Origin: Corynebacterium tuberculostearicum
GTDB taxonomy: Bacteria; Actinomycetota; Actinomycetes; Mycobacteriales; Mycobacteriaceae
DNA: 64,000 nucleotides
Direction of reading: 5' to 3'
NCBI RefSeq assembly: GCF_030503735.1
Contig: NZ_CP073096.1
Span: 2,046,001 to 2,110,000, forward strand
The notes beneath the pieces were generated by a model that was not told the origin of the DNA, searched no databases, and saw only the letters and a list, made by a program, of their open reading frames with translations. A program made the position numbers and the translations under genes. The first letter of the stretch is position 1; every line of letters begins with the position of its first letter. Of the stretch, positions 56,501-64,000 are shown in pieces.

Positions 56501-58304
56501 GTCGGCCGGCGTATCCGGACTGCCGGGGGCCCGCGTCAACCTGCCAGAGGGCAAGGTTGCCTTCTCTACCAATGCGGACCAGGCGCCGTCTGCGCTGGCC
56601 ATCGTGGAGGCTGCGGCCGAGGCCGTCAAGCCTGGGGCGCGCATCATCGCTACCGAAGAGCATGTCGATCTGCCTCCGCGCGGTGAGATCACCACGGTGG
56701 TAAGCCAGTCCATCGGTGGCATGTCCGTGGCCGTCTACGCTGTCCGGGGTGCGCAGACCGAGCTTTTGGCAGAAGGCTTTGCCTCCGCCCTGGACTTGGG
56801 TGGGGTGCCAATCCCGGGCGTGGCCGATGTGCCTGAAGGCTCGAGTGAGCCTGCAGCAACCGAAGAAGTCGATGCCGTGCGCTGGGACCCCACGGAAGAA
56901 ACCGTGGAGGAACGCCTCGCGCTCATCGTTTCTGAATCCATGGGCTACGACGTCTCTGACCTGCCGCGCGAGCTGCCGCTCATTGACTTGGGCTTGGATT
57001 CCCTGATGGGCATGCGCATAAAGAACCGCGTGGAAAATGACTTCCAAATTCCGCCGCTGCAGGTGCAGGCGCTACGCGATGCCTCTTTGGCCGACGTCAT
57101 TGCCATGGTGGAAGAGGCCGTAGCCGGCGGCAGCGTGGATACCAGCGAGATCGCTACTGAAGATACCCCTGCACCAGAAGAAGACGAACCCAGCCAAGGC
57201 GTGGGCGTTGCCCCGCGCGATGCCTCCGAGCGCATGGTCTTTGGTACATGGGCCACATTTTCCGGCAAGGCCGCGGCGGGTGTCACTTCGGCACTGCCAG
57301 AGGTGAGCGACGAGGTTGCCACCCAGATTGCCGAGCGCCTAACCGAACGCGCAGGAATCGAGGTCACCGCCCAGCAGGTCCACGAGGCCGAGTCGCTAGA
57401 GACCTTGGCTGACCTAGTCCGCGAGGGGTTGGAGACCGAGGTAGAAGGCAATATCCGCGTCCTGCGCGAGGCTGAGGGTCCTGCCGTATTCATGTTCCAC
57501 CCGGCCGGCGGCACCACTGCGGTCTACCAGCCGCTGACTCGCCGCCTGCCCGAAGATGTGGCCGTCTACGGCGTAGAACGAATCGAGGGCTCGCTCGAGG
57601 AGCGCGCCGAGGCCTATATCGAGGACATCCTGCACTACGCTCGCGGCCGCAAGGTCGTACTCGGCGGTTGGTCCTTCGGTGGCGCGCTGGCCTACGAGGT
57701 AGCCTACCAGCTACATCAGCGAACCCAGCGCGGCCAAGCCTCGGTGGATATGGCGTTTATTGCGCTGCTAGATACCACTCAACCATCCCACCCGGCCCCG
57801 GATACGCCGGAAGAAACCCGTGCCCGGTGGGAGCGCTACGCGGCCTTTGCCAAAAAGACCTACGGACTCGACTTCGAGCCGCCGTACGAGATGCTCGAGA
57901 CCATGGGCGAGGATGCGCTCATGACCATGCTGGCGGAGTTCCTCGCTACTACCAACGCCTCCGAGCACGGCCTTGCCGCCGGCGTTCTGGAGCACCAGCG
58001 CGCCTCCTTCGTGGATAACCAGATTCTGGCCAAAATCGACTTCCACCGCTGGGCCGATGTCACCGTGCCGGTCCTGCTGTTCCGCTCCGAGCGCATGCAC
58101 GACGGTGCGATTGAGCTGGAGCCGCGCTACGCTGAGATTGACCCCGACGGCGGTTGGGGAGTTATCGTTAAGGATCTAGAAATTGTGCAGCTGCAAGGCG
58201 ATCACCTTGCAGTGCCAGACGAGCCGGCCATCGGCATCGTGGGCAAGCATATGGACGAATGGATCGAGGAGAAGATACGTGGCGGCCAAGCAGACAACCG
58301 CTGA
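53580..58304 (+). CDS. pks13: Polyketide synthase Pks13 (mycolate condensase)
   Basis: A 1574-residue enzyme that condenses two acyl chains into the beta-keto precursor of corynomycolate. Domain order: N-terminal ACP (Ser about 43, YGLSSRD), ketosynthase (about 97–520, Cys about 267 in TACSSSL), acyltransferase (about 620–930, Ser about 709 in GMSMGE), C-terminal ACP (Ser about 1141, GLDSLMG) and thioesterase (Ser about 1364, GGWSFGG). This is the Pks13 order. ATG 53595 (MTIEQLRAWL) is an equally good start. Its end overlaps accD by 26 bases. Confidence 0.97.
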   Translation: MKDLFMTIEQLRAWLRDWVAQATGVSPEEIQDSKPLENYGLSSRDAVVLSGELENLLGTRLDATVAYEYPTIELLADRLLNAPVAQPEEHAAQIEHGTDVAVIGLSGRFPGAKNALEFWSMLAESRAGTGPLPMGRWSEYSADPVMSEKIAQQNTDGGYIEDIASFDAEFFGLSPLEAANMDPQQRILLELVWEALENAGVPANELRGTQTGVYMGSTNNDYGMLIGADSAEMHPYALTGISSAVVANRISYALDFRGPSINVDTACSSSLVAVNQAMKDLRTGSADVALAGGVNILAAPHASTAFSELGVTSPTSAIHAFSDDADGIVRADAAGVLVLKRLEDAEADGDDILAVIKGSAVNSDGHSNGLTAPNPEAQEDVLRRAYADAGVNPQDVDYIEAHGTGTILGDPIEASALGRVLGAGRGVDTPILLGSAKTNIGHSESAAGVVGLIKVIQAMRNDVIPANINYSAPNRYIDFEAEHLEVVEDPREWPEYSGRKIAGVSGFGFGGTNAHVVLTDYRGTSAEREPQLSTETVALPVSGLLPSRRARAAALLADFIEAEKPALVDVARTVARRNHSRSRSVVMASSTEEAVKRLRQVAEGKVSVGIAAADSPQEPGPVFVYSGFGSQHRKMAKDMVALSPQFKARLEELDAIVDFESGWSILGIVNDDAQTYDTETAQVAITAIQIALTDLFASFGVRPAGVMGMSMGEIAAAYAAGGISAEDAMVIACHRARLMGEGEASLSDAEQGAMAVVELSAEDIAALDGNIEPAVYTGPGMTTVGGPRQEVLDLVEKLDGEGKFARALNVKAAGHTSAVDPILGELHAAIAGMEAKPLHTPLFSSVDKGEVYRPGTTVHDEDYWLRMTRHSVYLQDATEAAFNAGHTQLVEISPNPVALMGLMSTAFAVGKADAQLLYALKRKVDPTESLLDLLSKLYVTGMPVDFGAVFGSGARVEAPYTQFNRQRFWTNARPSAGVSGLPGARVNLPEGKVAFSTNADQAPSALAIVEAAAEAVKPGARIIATEEHVDLPPRGEITTVVSQSIGGMSVAVYAVRGAQTELLAEGFASALDLGGVPIPGVADVPEGSSEPAATEEVDAVRWDPTEETVEERLALIVSESMGYDVSDLPRELPLIDLGLDSLMGMRIKNRVENDFQIPPLQVQALRDASLADVIAMVEEAVAGGSVDTSEIATEDTPAPEEDEPSQGVGVAPRDASERMVFGTWATFSGKAAAGVTSALPEVSDEVATQIAERLTERAGIEVTAQQVHEAESLETLADLVREGLETEVEGNIRVLREAEGPAVFMFHPAGGTTAVYQPLTRRLPEDVAVYGVERIEGSLEERAEAYIEDILHYARGRKVVLGGWSFGGALAYEVAYQLHQRTQRGQASVDMAFIALLDTTQPSHPAPDTPEETRARWERYAAFAKKTYGLDFEPPYEMLETMGEDALMTMLAEFLATTNASEHGLAAGVLEHQRASFVDNQILAKIDFHRWADVTVPVLLFRSERMHDGAIELEPRYAEIDPDGGWGVIVKDLEIVQLQGDHLAVPDEPAIGIVGKHMDEWIEEKIRGGQADNR

Positions 58305-59835
58305 GAAACTCGCTGACCTGCGGGAGCGTCTGGACAAGGCGCAGGACCCAGGCAGTGAGCGCTCCCGCAAGCGCCGCGACGAGGCTGGGCGCACCACGCC
58401 TCGTCAACGCATCAATGAATTGCTAGATGAGGGTTCCTTCGTCGAAACCGGCTCCTTGGGTAAGACCCCAGGTGACCCTGACGCCATCTATTCCGATGGC
58501 GTGGTCACCGGCTATGGCCGCATCTCCGGCCGTCCCGTGTGTATCTACGCTCACGATAAAACCGTCTACGGCGGCTCTGTCGGCGTGACCTTTGGCAAAA
58601 AAGTCACCGAGGTCATGGACATGGCCATCAAGATCGGCTGCCCGGTCATCGGTATTCAGGACTCCGGCGGCGCCCGCATTCAGGATGCGGTGACCTCGCT
58701 GGCCATGTATTCCGAGATCGCCCGCCGCCAGCTCCCGCTGTCTGGCCGCAGCCCGCAGATTTCCATCATGATGGGCAAGTCGGCCGGTGGCGCCGTCTAT
58801 GCTCCTGTGACCACGGACTTTGTCATTGCCGTGGATGAGGAAGCAGAAATGTATGTCACCGGACCGAACGTCATCCGCGAGGTTACCGGCGAGGACATCA
58901 CCTCTGCCGAGCTCGGTGGCGCTCGCCAGCAGGAGCTCAACGGCAACGTCTCCGCGGTCGTCCCTTCCGAGGATGACGCCTTTGACATGGTCCGCGATCT
59001 CCTCGACCACCTGCCGCTGACTTGCTTCGATGAATCACCGGAATTCGCTGCGCCTTCCGACGCCGAAGTGGCAGAAGACGAAGACCTCAACGCCTTCATG
59101 CCGGATGACACCAATGCTGGCTACGACATGATGGACTTGTTGATCCAACTGGGCGACGACGAGGACATCATTGAGATTCAAGAGAACTTCGCGCCCAATA
59201 TGATCACCGCTTTCGGCCGCATCGATGGCAAGACGGTGGGCTTTGTTGCCAATAATCCCATGCACCTTGCGGGTTGCATTGATGCTGACGCCGCCGATAA
59301 GGGGGCCCGCTTTATCCGCATCTGTGATGCCTACAACATTCCGCTGGTCTTTGTGGTGGATACCCCGGGCTACCTGCCGGGCGTGGAACAGGAAAAGGTA
59401 GGGCTTATCCACCGCGGCGCCAAGTTTGCATTCGCCGTGGTAGAAGCCACCGTGCCGAAGGTCTCGCTTATCGTGCGCAAGGCCTACGGCGGCGCCTATG
59501 CCGTGATGGGCTCGAAGAACCTGACCGGTGATATCAACTTGGCGTGGCCTACCGCGCAGATTGCCGTGATGGGTGCGGCTGCTGCCGTGGTGATGATTGC
59601 CGGCAAGCAGCTAGAAGCAGCCGAGACCCCTGAACAGCGCGAGATGACCAAGAAGATGTTCATGGACTTCTACGATGAGACTATGACTGCTCCGTATGTT
59701 GCGGCCGAGCGTGGCTACCTAGACGCCATGATTCAACCGAATCAGTCCCGGTTGGCCCTCCGCCAAGCGTTGCGCCAGTTGGCCACTAAGCAGGAAAGCG
59801 ATCTGCCAAAGAAGCACACCATTGCCCCGATGTAA
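58279..59835 (+). CDS. accD4: Acyl-CoA carboxylase beta subunit of mycolate synthesis
   Basis: A 518-residue carboxyltransferase that makes the carboxylated acyl-CoA used as extender by Pks13. It corresponds to AccD4 of mycobacteria and is named accD3 in C. glutamicum. Typical blocks are DSGGARIQDAV (about 130), MGKSAGGAVYAP and VVDTPGYLPGVEQE (about 360). I chose GTG 58279 (MAAKQTTAEKL) because GAGGAG stands 7 bases upstream and the family starts here; this overlaps the pks13 end and implies translational coupling. Confidence 0.95.
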   Translation: MAAKQTTAEKLADLRERLDKAQDPGSERSRKRRDEAGRTTPRQRINELLDEGSFVETGSLGKTPGDPDAIYSDGVVTGYGRISGRPVCIYAHDKTVYGGSVGVTFGKKVTEVMDMAIKIGCPVIGIQDSGGARIQDAVTSLAMYSEIARRQLPLSGRSPQISIMMGKSAGGAVYAPVTTDFVIAVDEEAEMYVTGPNVIREVTGEDITSAELGGARQQELNGNVSAVVPSEDDAFDMVRDLLDHLPLTCFDESPEFAAPSDAEVAEDEDLNAFMPDDTNAGYDMMDLLIQLGDDEDIIEIQENFAPNMITAFGRIDGKTVGFVANNPMHLAGCIDADAADKGARFIRICDAYNIPLVFVVDTPGYLPGVEQEKVGLIHRGAKFAFAVVEATVPKVSLIVRKAYGGAYAVMGSKNLTGDINLAWPTAQIAVMGAAAAVVMIAGKQLEAAETPEQREMTKKMFMDFYDETMTAPYVAAERGYLDAMIQPNQSRLALRQALRQLATKQESDLPKKHTIAPM

Positions 59836-59888
59836 CGCCATGTGCTTGGATAGCATATAAAGAACTAATCCTAGTGAAGGAGTCATCT

Positions 59889-59984
59889 ATGATTTTGTCT
59901 AGCGCTGTGGATATCGTCAGCGAACTTATCGGTTTCATCGTCGATATTCTCAATCAGGCAGGCGTACCGGTAGGCTTCAAGTAA
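59889..59984 (+). CDS. 31-residue amphipathic peptide, candidate PorA-type channel protein
   Basis: A 31-codon frame (start MILSSAVDIVSEL, end VGFK) with GAAGGAG 6–7 bases before the ATG and a strong terminator right after the stop. Residues 2–23 make an amphipathic helix: D8, E12, G15, D19 and N22 fall on one face, Ile/Leu/Val/Phe on the other. There is no signal peptide, as in the known short PorA/PorH porins of corynebacteria. From memory, short PorA genes of some lipophilic species also lie beside an acyl-CoA carboxylase gene. The function is inferred from size, helix pattern and place only. Confidence 0.6.
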   Translation: MILSSAVDIVSELIGFIVDILNQAGVPVGFK

Positions 59985-59992
59985 GTGGAGCA

Positions 59993-60028
59993 AAAAATAA
60001 GGAGGGTTTAGCCCTCCTTATTTTTATT
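59993..60028. terminator. Bidirectional terminator
   Basis: AAATAAGGAGGG pairs with CCCTCCTTATTT around TTTAG-type loop bases, with A and T runs on both sides. It ends the accD/peptide transcript and the opposing DUF3054 operon. Confidence 0.9.
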
Positions 60029-60353
60029 TGCGGGCGAAAAGCCGCCAGCCAAAGAAAAATAGCGCAGACATAACGGTTGCCACGATGAGGAAGCTCCAGT
60101 GCGGCAGGCGGCCATTGACTAGCATCCACAGGGCCATGCCGCCCACAACGGCGCCTAGCCAGACGATACCGCCTTCCTTCCACTTGCCCTGCACCTTGGC
60201 GGCCAAGATGATGGCCCAGCCGATGAGCGCGCCTACGGCCCATGGCCAGAAGGCATCCACCCAGGTGGAAAAACTTAGCCCGCCGTGGGCGAGGCGGGCG
60301 GCCACAGCAAAGAGCATCAAAGCGATGATATCGATGATGGGGGCGATTCTCAT
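60024..60353 (-). CDS. DUF3054 family membrane protein
   Basis: A 109-residue protein with four predicted membrane helices, matching the small DUF3054 family of unknown function in actinobacteria. AAAGGAAAA precedes the ATG. Its start overlaps the stop of the upstream LPG-synthase-like gene (ATGA), so it is the last gene of the MmpL operon, and its stop lies inside the bidirectional terminator. Confidence 0.8.
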   Translation of the reverse strand: MRIAPIIDIIALMLFAVAARLAHGGLSFSTWVDAFWPWAVGALIGWAIILAAKVQGKWKEGGIVWLGAVVGGMALWMLVNGRLPHWSFLIVATVMSALFFFGWRLFARK

Positions 60354-61366
60354 GCGTTTTCCTTTCGATTCAAGGCGGCATAGGTAATGCCCTTGCGGGC
60401 ATAGTGCCAGAAGTAGATTACCCAGCCAATGATGGTTATCAAGGCAAAGGAAATCAGGCGATAGATAATTGCCGCGCCAGTAGCATCCACTGCGGTCATG
60501 CCGGTAGTAACTAGGGTGGCGATGATGGCGGCCTCCACCGTACCGAGGCCGGCCGGTGTTACCTGAGCGGAACCGGCCAGCTTAGCGGTGAGATACGCCA
60601 ACGCCACGCCGGCCACAGTCGTCGTGTCCTCGCCCGCGTGCAGGGCTGGTAGGTGGCCGGTAACGGCCCACACACAACCCCATAGCGAGACCATATCGAT
60701 CAGTCGGTTGGCCAGGGAGTAAAAAGATACCCAGGCGAATTGGCGGCGGGTAAGGTGTACCTCTTCCAGATTCTTGACCTGGTCTACGATGGCTTCGCGC
60801 TTGGATCCTTTAATGAGCTTCTGGCGGTTGAGCCAGCGAATGATTTTATCCGGGTGATTGGTCAGCCAGAAGAGGCCGCCGGAGAGCACCAACATGAGCA
60901 CGAGAGTGCCAATGAGGGACCACAGTGCCATATCTGCATTGAGGAAAAGCACGCCACCCAAGCCGATGAGCACGAGCCACATGGTGGAAATGGCAGAGGA
61001 CAGGACAAAGAACCACCCACACAGCATGACGGAAGCGCCCCACGTGCGCTGCACGTAGAAGGTGAGGATAGCGGAAAAGGCCGGGCCAGCCGGAAGGGTG
61101 GTGGACCAGGCATTAGCGGCAAGTGTTAGAGCGGCCGTCTCCGAGCCCGGGACCTTGACGCCGCCGGCGCGAATGAGCAAGCGCATGACCTCGCCCATGG
61201 CAAGTACCGCCACGATGGAGGCGATGACCACGAGTGCTACTGCAGCGGGATCGGAGTGGGACAGCCGCGAGAAGCCTTCGCGCAGGAAGTCCAACTCATC
61301 GCGGAAGACATAAATCAGGATAAGCAGGACGATGAGCGAGGCGATAAGCCGCAGCCACTTCTTCAC
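60350..61366 (-). CDS. Lysylphosphatidylglycerol synthase transmembrane (UPF0104/YbhN-like) protein
   Basis: A 338-residue protein with about 8 hydrophobic helices. The pattern AWSTTLPAGPAFSAILTFYV and PAGLGTVEAAIIATLV fits the flippase-like membrane part of LPG synthases. There is no C-terminal synthase domain, so it may move a lipid rather than aminoacylate one. GTG start with GGAG upstream; the stop of the MmpL gene abuts it (TAAGTG). Its association with the mycolate exporter suggests a role in envelope lipid traffic. Confidence 0.8.
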   Translation of the reverse strand: MKKWLRLIASLIVLLILIYVFRDELDFLREGFSRLSHSDPAAVALVVIASIVAVLAMGEVMRLLIRAGGVKVPGSETAALTLAANAWSTTLPAGPAFSAILTFYVQRTWGASVMLCGWFFVLSSAISTMWLVLIGLGGVLFLNADMALWSLIGTLVLMLVLSGGLFWLTNHPDKIIRWLNRQKLIKGSKREAIVDQVKNLEEVHLTRRQFAWVSFYSLANRLIDMVSLWGCVWAVTGHLPALHAGEDTTTVAGVALAYLTAKLAGSAQVTPAGLGTVEAAIIATLVTTGMTAVDATGAAIIYRLISFALITIIGWVIYFWHYARKGITYAALNRKENA

Positions 61367-63520
61367 TTATTTATCTCCTTCGAGGCGTTGTTTGAGCTCA
61401 GAGAAGGGAACAGTCTTGCCGCGGTGTGTAGTGCCACCGGTCAAAGTGGTGGTGGCGTGGCGCAGCCAGCTAGGTGCCCACCAGTTATCTTCGCGCAGCA
61501 GGTGCATGACGGCGGGCACGAGGAGCATGCGGACAATGGTGGCATCGATAAGCAGGGCAAAGATCATCCCATAAGCGATGTATTTCATCATCACGATATC
61601 GGAGAATCCGAAAGCACCGGAGACCACAATCATGATGAGCGCTGCCGCGGTGATGATGCCGCCCGTATGCGCGGTACCTGCAGCAATGGCCTCATCGGTA
61701 GAGGAACCACGCCGGCGGGCCTCCACCATGCGGGAGACTAAGAAAACCTCATAGTCGGTGGATAGGCCATAGACAATGGCGATGATAAGCACCAAGATGG
61801 GGCTCATCAGCGGGCCTGGGGTGAAGTTGAGGACATCCGCGCCTAGGCCGGCGACGAACATTAGGGTCAATATCCCCAACGTTGCGCCTAAGGTCAAAAG
61901 CGTCATCACGATAGCCTTGAGTGGCAGCACGAAGGAACCAAAAACTAGCGCCATGAGCAGGAACGTTGCCAGCACCACGTAGAGCGCCATCCACGGCAGC
62001 TTGTGGAAGAGCGCATCGAGGGACTCCACCTCCATGGCGGGAGTACCGCCCACGTAGAGGTTCACACCCTCAGGGGCCTTAATGTTTTCCAGTTCGTGGA
62101 CGATCTTCGCGTAATCATCGCGGTCTTCAATGCCGGCGGAAAGAACGGTCGTGCCGTCCTTGGTGGCGGTCGTCGGCGCCATGGGTTCGGTGAGGCCGTC
62201 GAGGCCGCGTACCTGCATGACGACGTCGACAAGCTGCTGGTTTGATGCATTTTCCACGACGAGTTTGACTGGCTCCGTGCGGAAGGTGGGGAATTCCTCG
62301 TTGAATTTATCCTGTGCCACGCGGGTGTCCTGGTCAGGCGGCAAGTAGGATTCGTTGATGCCGCCGAAGGTGATGCTCATGATAGGCAGGGTGAGTGCGA
62401 TGAGCAGGCCGCACACGGCGATGGTCAGCCCGCGCGCATGGCGCATTGCCCAACGTGGCAGCTTGTACCACCAGGTGTCCTCGATGGTGCGGGCCGTCCG
62501 AGAAGTACGGCGCACGGACCAGGTATCGATCTCGGGGCCAAGCATGCCAAAAATGGAGGGCAGGACGGTGACCGAGAGCAGCGCTGCTAGGCCCACGGCG
62601 GAAATGGAGCCATAGGCCACGGACTTCAGGAAGGCCTGCGGGAAGAGGAAGAGCCCCGAAAGCGCCACGGCGACCATGGCTGCGGAAAAGGCTACGGTTT
62701 GGCCAGCAGTTGCGGTGGTGGTGGCCACCGCCTCCTCGGTGGAGCGGCCCTTGTCCAGCTCTTCGCGGAAGCGAGAGACCATAAAGAGGCCGTAGTCGAT
62801 GGCTAGACCGAGCCCCAGCAGCGTGACGACGGCCTGAGCAAAGACGTTGACCTGGGAGAATCCCGCCAAAATGGACAGGATTCCTAGTGAGCCCAGGATG
62901 GAGAGGCCGCCGACAATGAGCGGCATGCAGGCCGCGACGACGGAGCCAAAGACCACTAGCAGGAGGATGCCCACCAATGGAAGGGCGGCTTTTTCAGCGC
63001 GGGAGATATCGTGCGACATGCCGACATCCAGCGCATCTGCAACTGCGGTGGCGCCCGCAATCTCAACCGGCGCGGAGGTATCCGTAAGCGCGCCCTGGAT
63101 GGTGCGGAAATCCTTGAGCGTTTGCTCGTCATCGCCCTTGAGCCCGATGGCTGCGAAGGCTAGTGAATGATCATCATTGACCAGGTTCGGGTTCTTCGTA
63201 TCGAAGTAGCTGGTCACCGAATCAATTTGGTCGGGATACTCCGATTTTAGCTGCGACAAGTGCTGCTTAGCGGCGTCGAAATTCTCATCGGGGGAGTGAA
63301 AGAGCAAGATGACATCGCCGGAGTTATCACGACCAAAAGCCTCTTGCTCGATCTGCGCTGCGCTTGTCGACGCCGCATTGGGATCCTCCCAGCCCTCCTG
63401 GCTCATGCGGTCTTCAAGCTGCAATCCAAAGCTCACGAAGAGCGCAAGGATAGCGGCGACGATGATAGCGGGGATGAGCCGGCGGTGTGCGTAGGAAAAA
63501 CGTCCCCATTTCTCAAACAT
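61367..63520 (-). CDS. cmpL1: MmpL-family RND transporter (corynomycolate exporter type)
   Basis: A 717-residue, 12-helix transporter that exports trehalose monocorynomycolate across the inner membrane by proton motive force. The paired Asp-Tyr residues of the proton relay are seen in both halves: GLAIDYGLFMVSRF (about 245) and GLSTDYEVFLVSRM (about 590). Two large extracytoplasmic loops lie after helices 1 and 7. TAGGAGG is 8 bases before the ATG. The place near accD-pks13 matches C. glutamicum cmpL1. Confidence 0.9.
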   Translation of the reverse strand: MFEKWGRFSYAHRRLIPAIIVAAILALFVSFGLQLEDRMSQEGWEDPNAASTSAAQIEQEAFGRDNSGDVILLFHSPDENFDAAKQHLSQLKSEYPDQIDSVTSYFDTKNPNLVNDDHSLAFAAIGLKGDDEQTLKDFRTIQGALTDTSAPVEIAGATAVADALDVGMSHDISRAEKAALPLVGILLLVVFGSVVAACMPLIVGGLSILGSLGILSILAGFSQVNVFAQAVVTLLGLGLAIDYGLFMVSRFREELDKGRSTEEAVATTTATAGQTVAFSAAMVAVALSGLFLFPQAFLKSVAYGSISAVGLAALLSVTVLPSIFGMLGPEIDTWSVRRTSRTARTIEDTWWYKLPRWAMRHARGLTIAVCGLLIALTLPIMSITFGGINESYLPPDQDTRVAQDKFNEEFPTFRTEPVKLVVENASNQQLVDVVMQVRGLDGLTEPMAPTTATKDGTTVLSAGIEDRDDYAKIVHELENIKAPEGVNLYVGGTPAMEVESLDALFHKLPWMALYVVLATFLLMALVFGSFVLPLKAIVMTLLTLGATLGILTLMFVAGLGADVLNFTPGPLMSPILVLIIAIVYGLSTDYEVFLVSRMVEARRRGSSTDEAIAAGTAHTGGIITAAALIMIVVSGAFGFSDIVMMKYIAYGMIFALLIDATIVRMLLVPAVMHLLREDNWWAPSWLRHATTTLTGGTTHRGKTVPFSELKQRLEGDK

Positions 63521-63532
63521 TGAGGCAGCCTC

Positions 63533-64000
63533 CTATCGGTTATTGAGCAGGGCAGCCAGGGGACGGAATGGCTGCAGCCATGCACCACCCTCGGGCAGGT
63601 TATCCAGGTTGACGCGCGGTAGCGGTTCGCGGAATACGCCCTCGATATCTTCCAGATCCACGAAATTGATATCAGCATGGCCGACCGCCCATGCGGCATG
63701 CTCGTGGAAGCCCAGGACCGTTACCGGAAGACCTTCAGCGATGAGCTCTTCCAACGGCTCTTGGAAATTCTGGCCATCGGCGGAGGCAACAATGACGCCG
63801 GCTAGATCCGCGCGGAGATTGTCGATGTGCTCGAGCATATCCGGATCTACGTCATCGTCTTCGTGGATCTTGGGCTTGGCAAAAACGCCGAAGCCCACGT
63901 TGCGGATGGCTTCTACCCAAGGACGGATGACATCGGCTCCGCCCGGGGTGACATTGGTAAAGACATCGGCACGCGGTTCCGCATCAACATCTTGGGCAAG
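63533..64000 (-). CDS. NYN-domain (PIN-like) protein, N-terminus outside window
   Basis: At least 155 residues are in frame up to the window edge. VIVASADGQNFQEPLEELIAEG and the following VTVLGF, then the acidic DINFVDLEDIEG, are the central NYN-domain pattern of PIN-like ribonucleases. The first catalytic Asp would be upstream of the window. It is 12 bases before the MmpL gene and heads, or belongs to, the same operon. Its link with lipid export is positional only. Confidence 0.75.
   Translation of the reverse strand, partial: LAQDVDAEPRADVFTNVTPGGADVIRPWVEAIRNVGFGVFAKPKIHEDDDVDPDMLEHIDNLRADLAGVIVASADGQNFQEPLEELIAEGLPVTVLGFHEHAAWAVGHADINFVDLEDIEGVFREPLPRVNLDNLPEGGAWLQPFRPLAALLNNR

Overview
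The window comes from a Corynebacterium chromosome. The strongest evidence is the mycolate and arabinogalactan block at 37–64 kb: glf, glfT2, a PAP2 phosphatase, ubiA, aftB, two mycoloyltransferases of the antigen-85/PS1 type, fadD32, pks13, accD and an MmpL exporter, in the order known from C. glutamicum and close to Rv3799c–Rv3809c of M. tuberculosis. The left part (sodA, msrA, ldh, lcpB, pheA, farR, serS) also follows C. glutamicum order. I cannot name the species from the sequence alone.

Layout. 0–2.4 kb: end of a membrane oxidase-like gene, an MFS transporter and a divergent LysR regulator. 2.4–8.3 kb: sodA, msrA, a membrane hydrolase, ldh, a glycerophosphodiesterase and a DUF5926 gene. 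8.3–18.2 kb: LCP ligase (lcpB), CPBP protease, amidase, pheA, histidine phosphatase, metallopeptidase, septum-formation protein, farR, serS and an acyltransferase with a long C-terminal extension. 18.5–23.4 kb: glycerol module glpD-glpF-glpK and a HAD hydrolase. 23.4–26.6 kb: a secreted PGRP-type amidase with an LGFP-like tail, and glf.

26.64–36.95 kb is an accessory island. It holds a plus-strand AlbA/Schlafen-type ATP-binding protein preceded by GT-rich inverted repeats. On the minus strand lies a type I restriction-modification operon in the order X-hsdM-hsdS-hsdR. X is a 664-residue protein with an excisionase-like HTH, a degenerate N6-methylase-like middle and an HsdS-like tail. The island sits exactly at the 3' end of glf. 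Its far side carries a diverged second copy of the last 33 codons of glf, so it marks an insertion or allele-exchange junction.

37–44.4 kb: a small ORF, a phosphatase-fold protein without the catalytic Cys/Arg loop, a DUF5129-type membrane protein, then the galactan/arabinan operon glfT2-PAP2-ubiA-aftB. 44.5–59.8 kb: mycoloyltransferase, HNH protein, succinate-semialdehyde dehydrogenase, cop1, lipoprotein, cutinase, fadD32, pks13 and accD, which together make and attach corynomycolates. Directly after accD, and before a bidirectional terminator, lies an unannotated 31-residue amphipathic peptide gene resembling the very short corynebacterial PorA-type channel proteins in size and position. 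60–64 kb: minus-strand operon of an NYN-domain protein, an MmpL exporter, an LPG-synthase-TM-like protein and a DUF3054 protein.

A recurrent feature is a TANNNT -10 box 6–8 bases before the start codon (lcpB, amidase, pheA, farR, serS, HAD, glf, DUF5129, aftB), which implies leaderless transcripts. In contrast, hsdM, hsdR and X in the island have clear Shine-Dalgarno sequences. No rRNA, tRNA, CRISPR array or transposase was seen.
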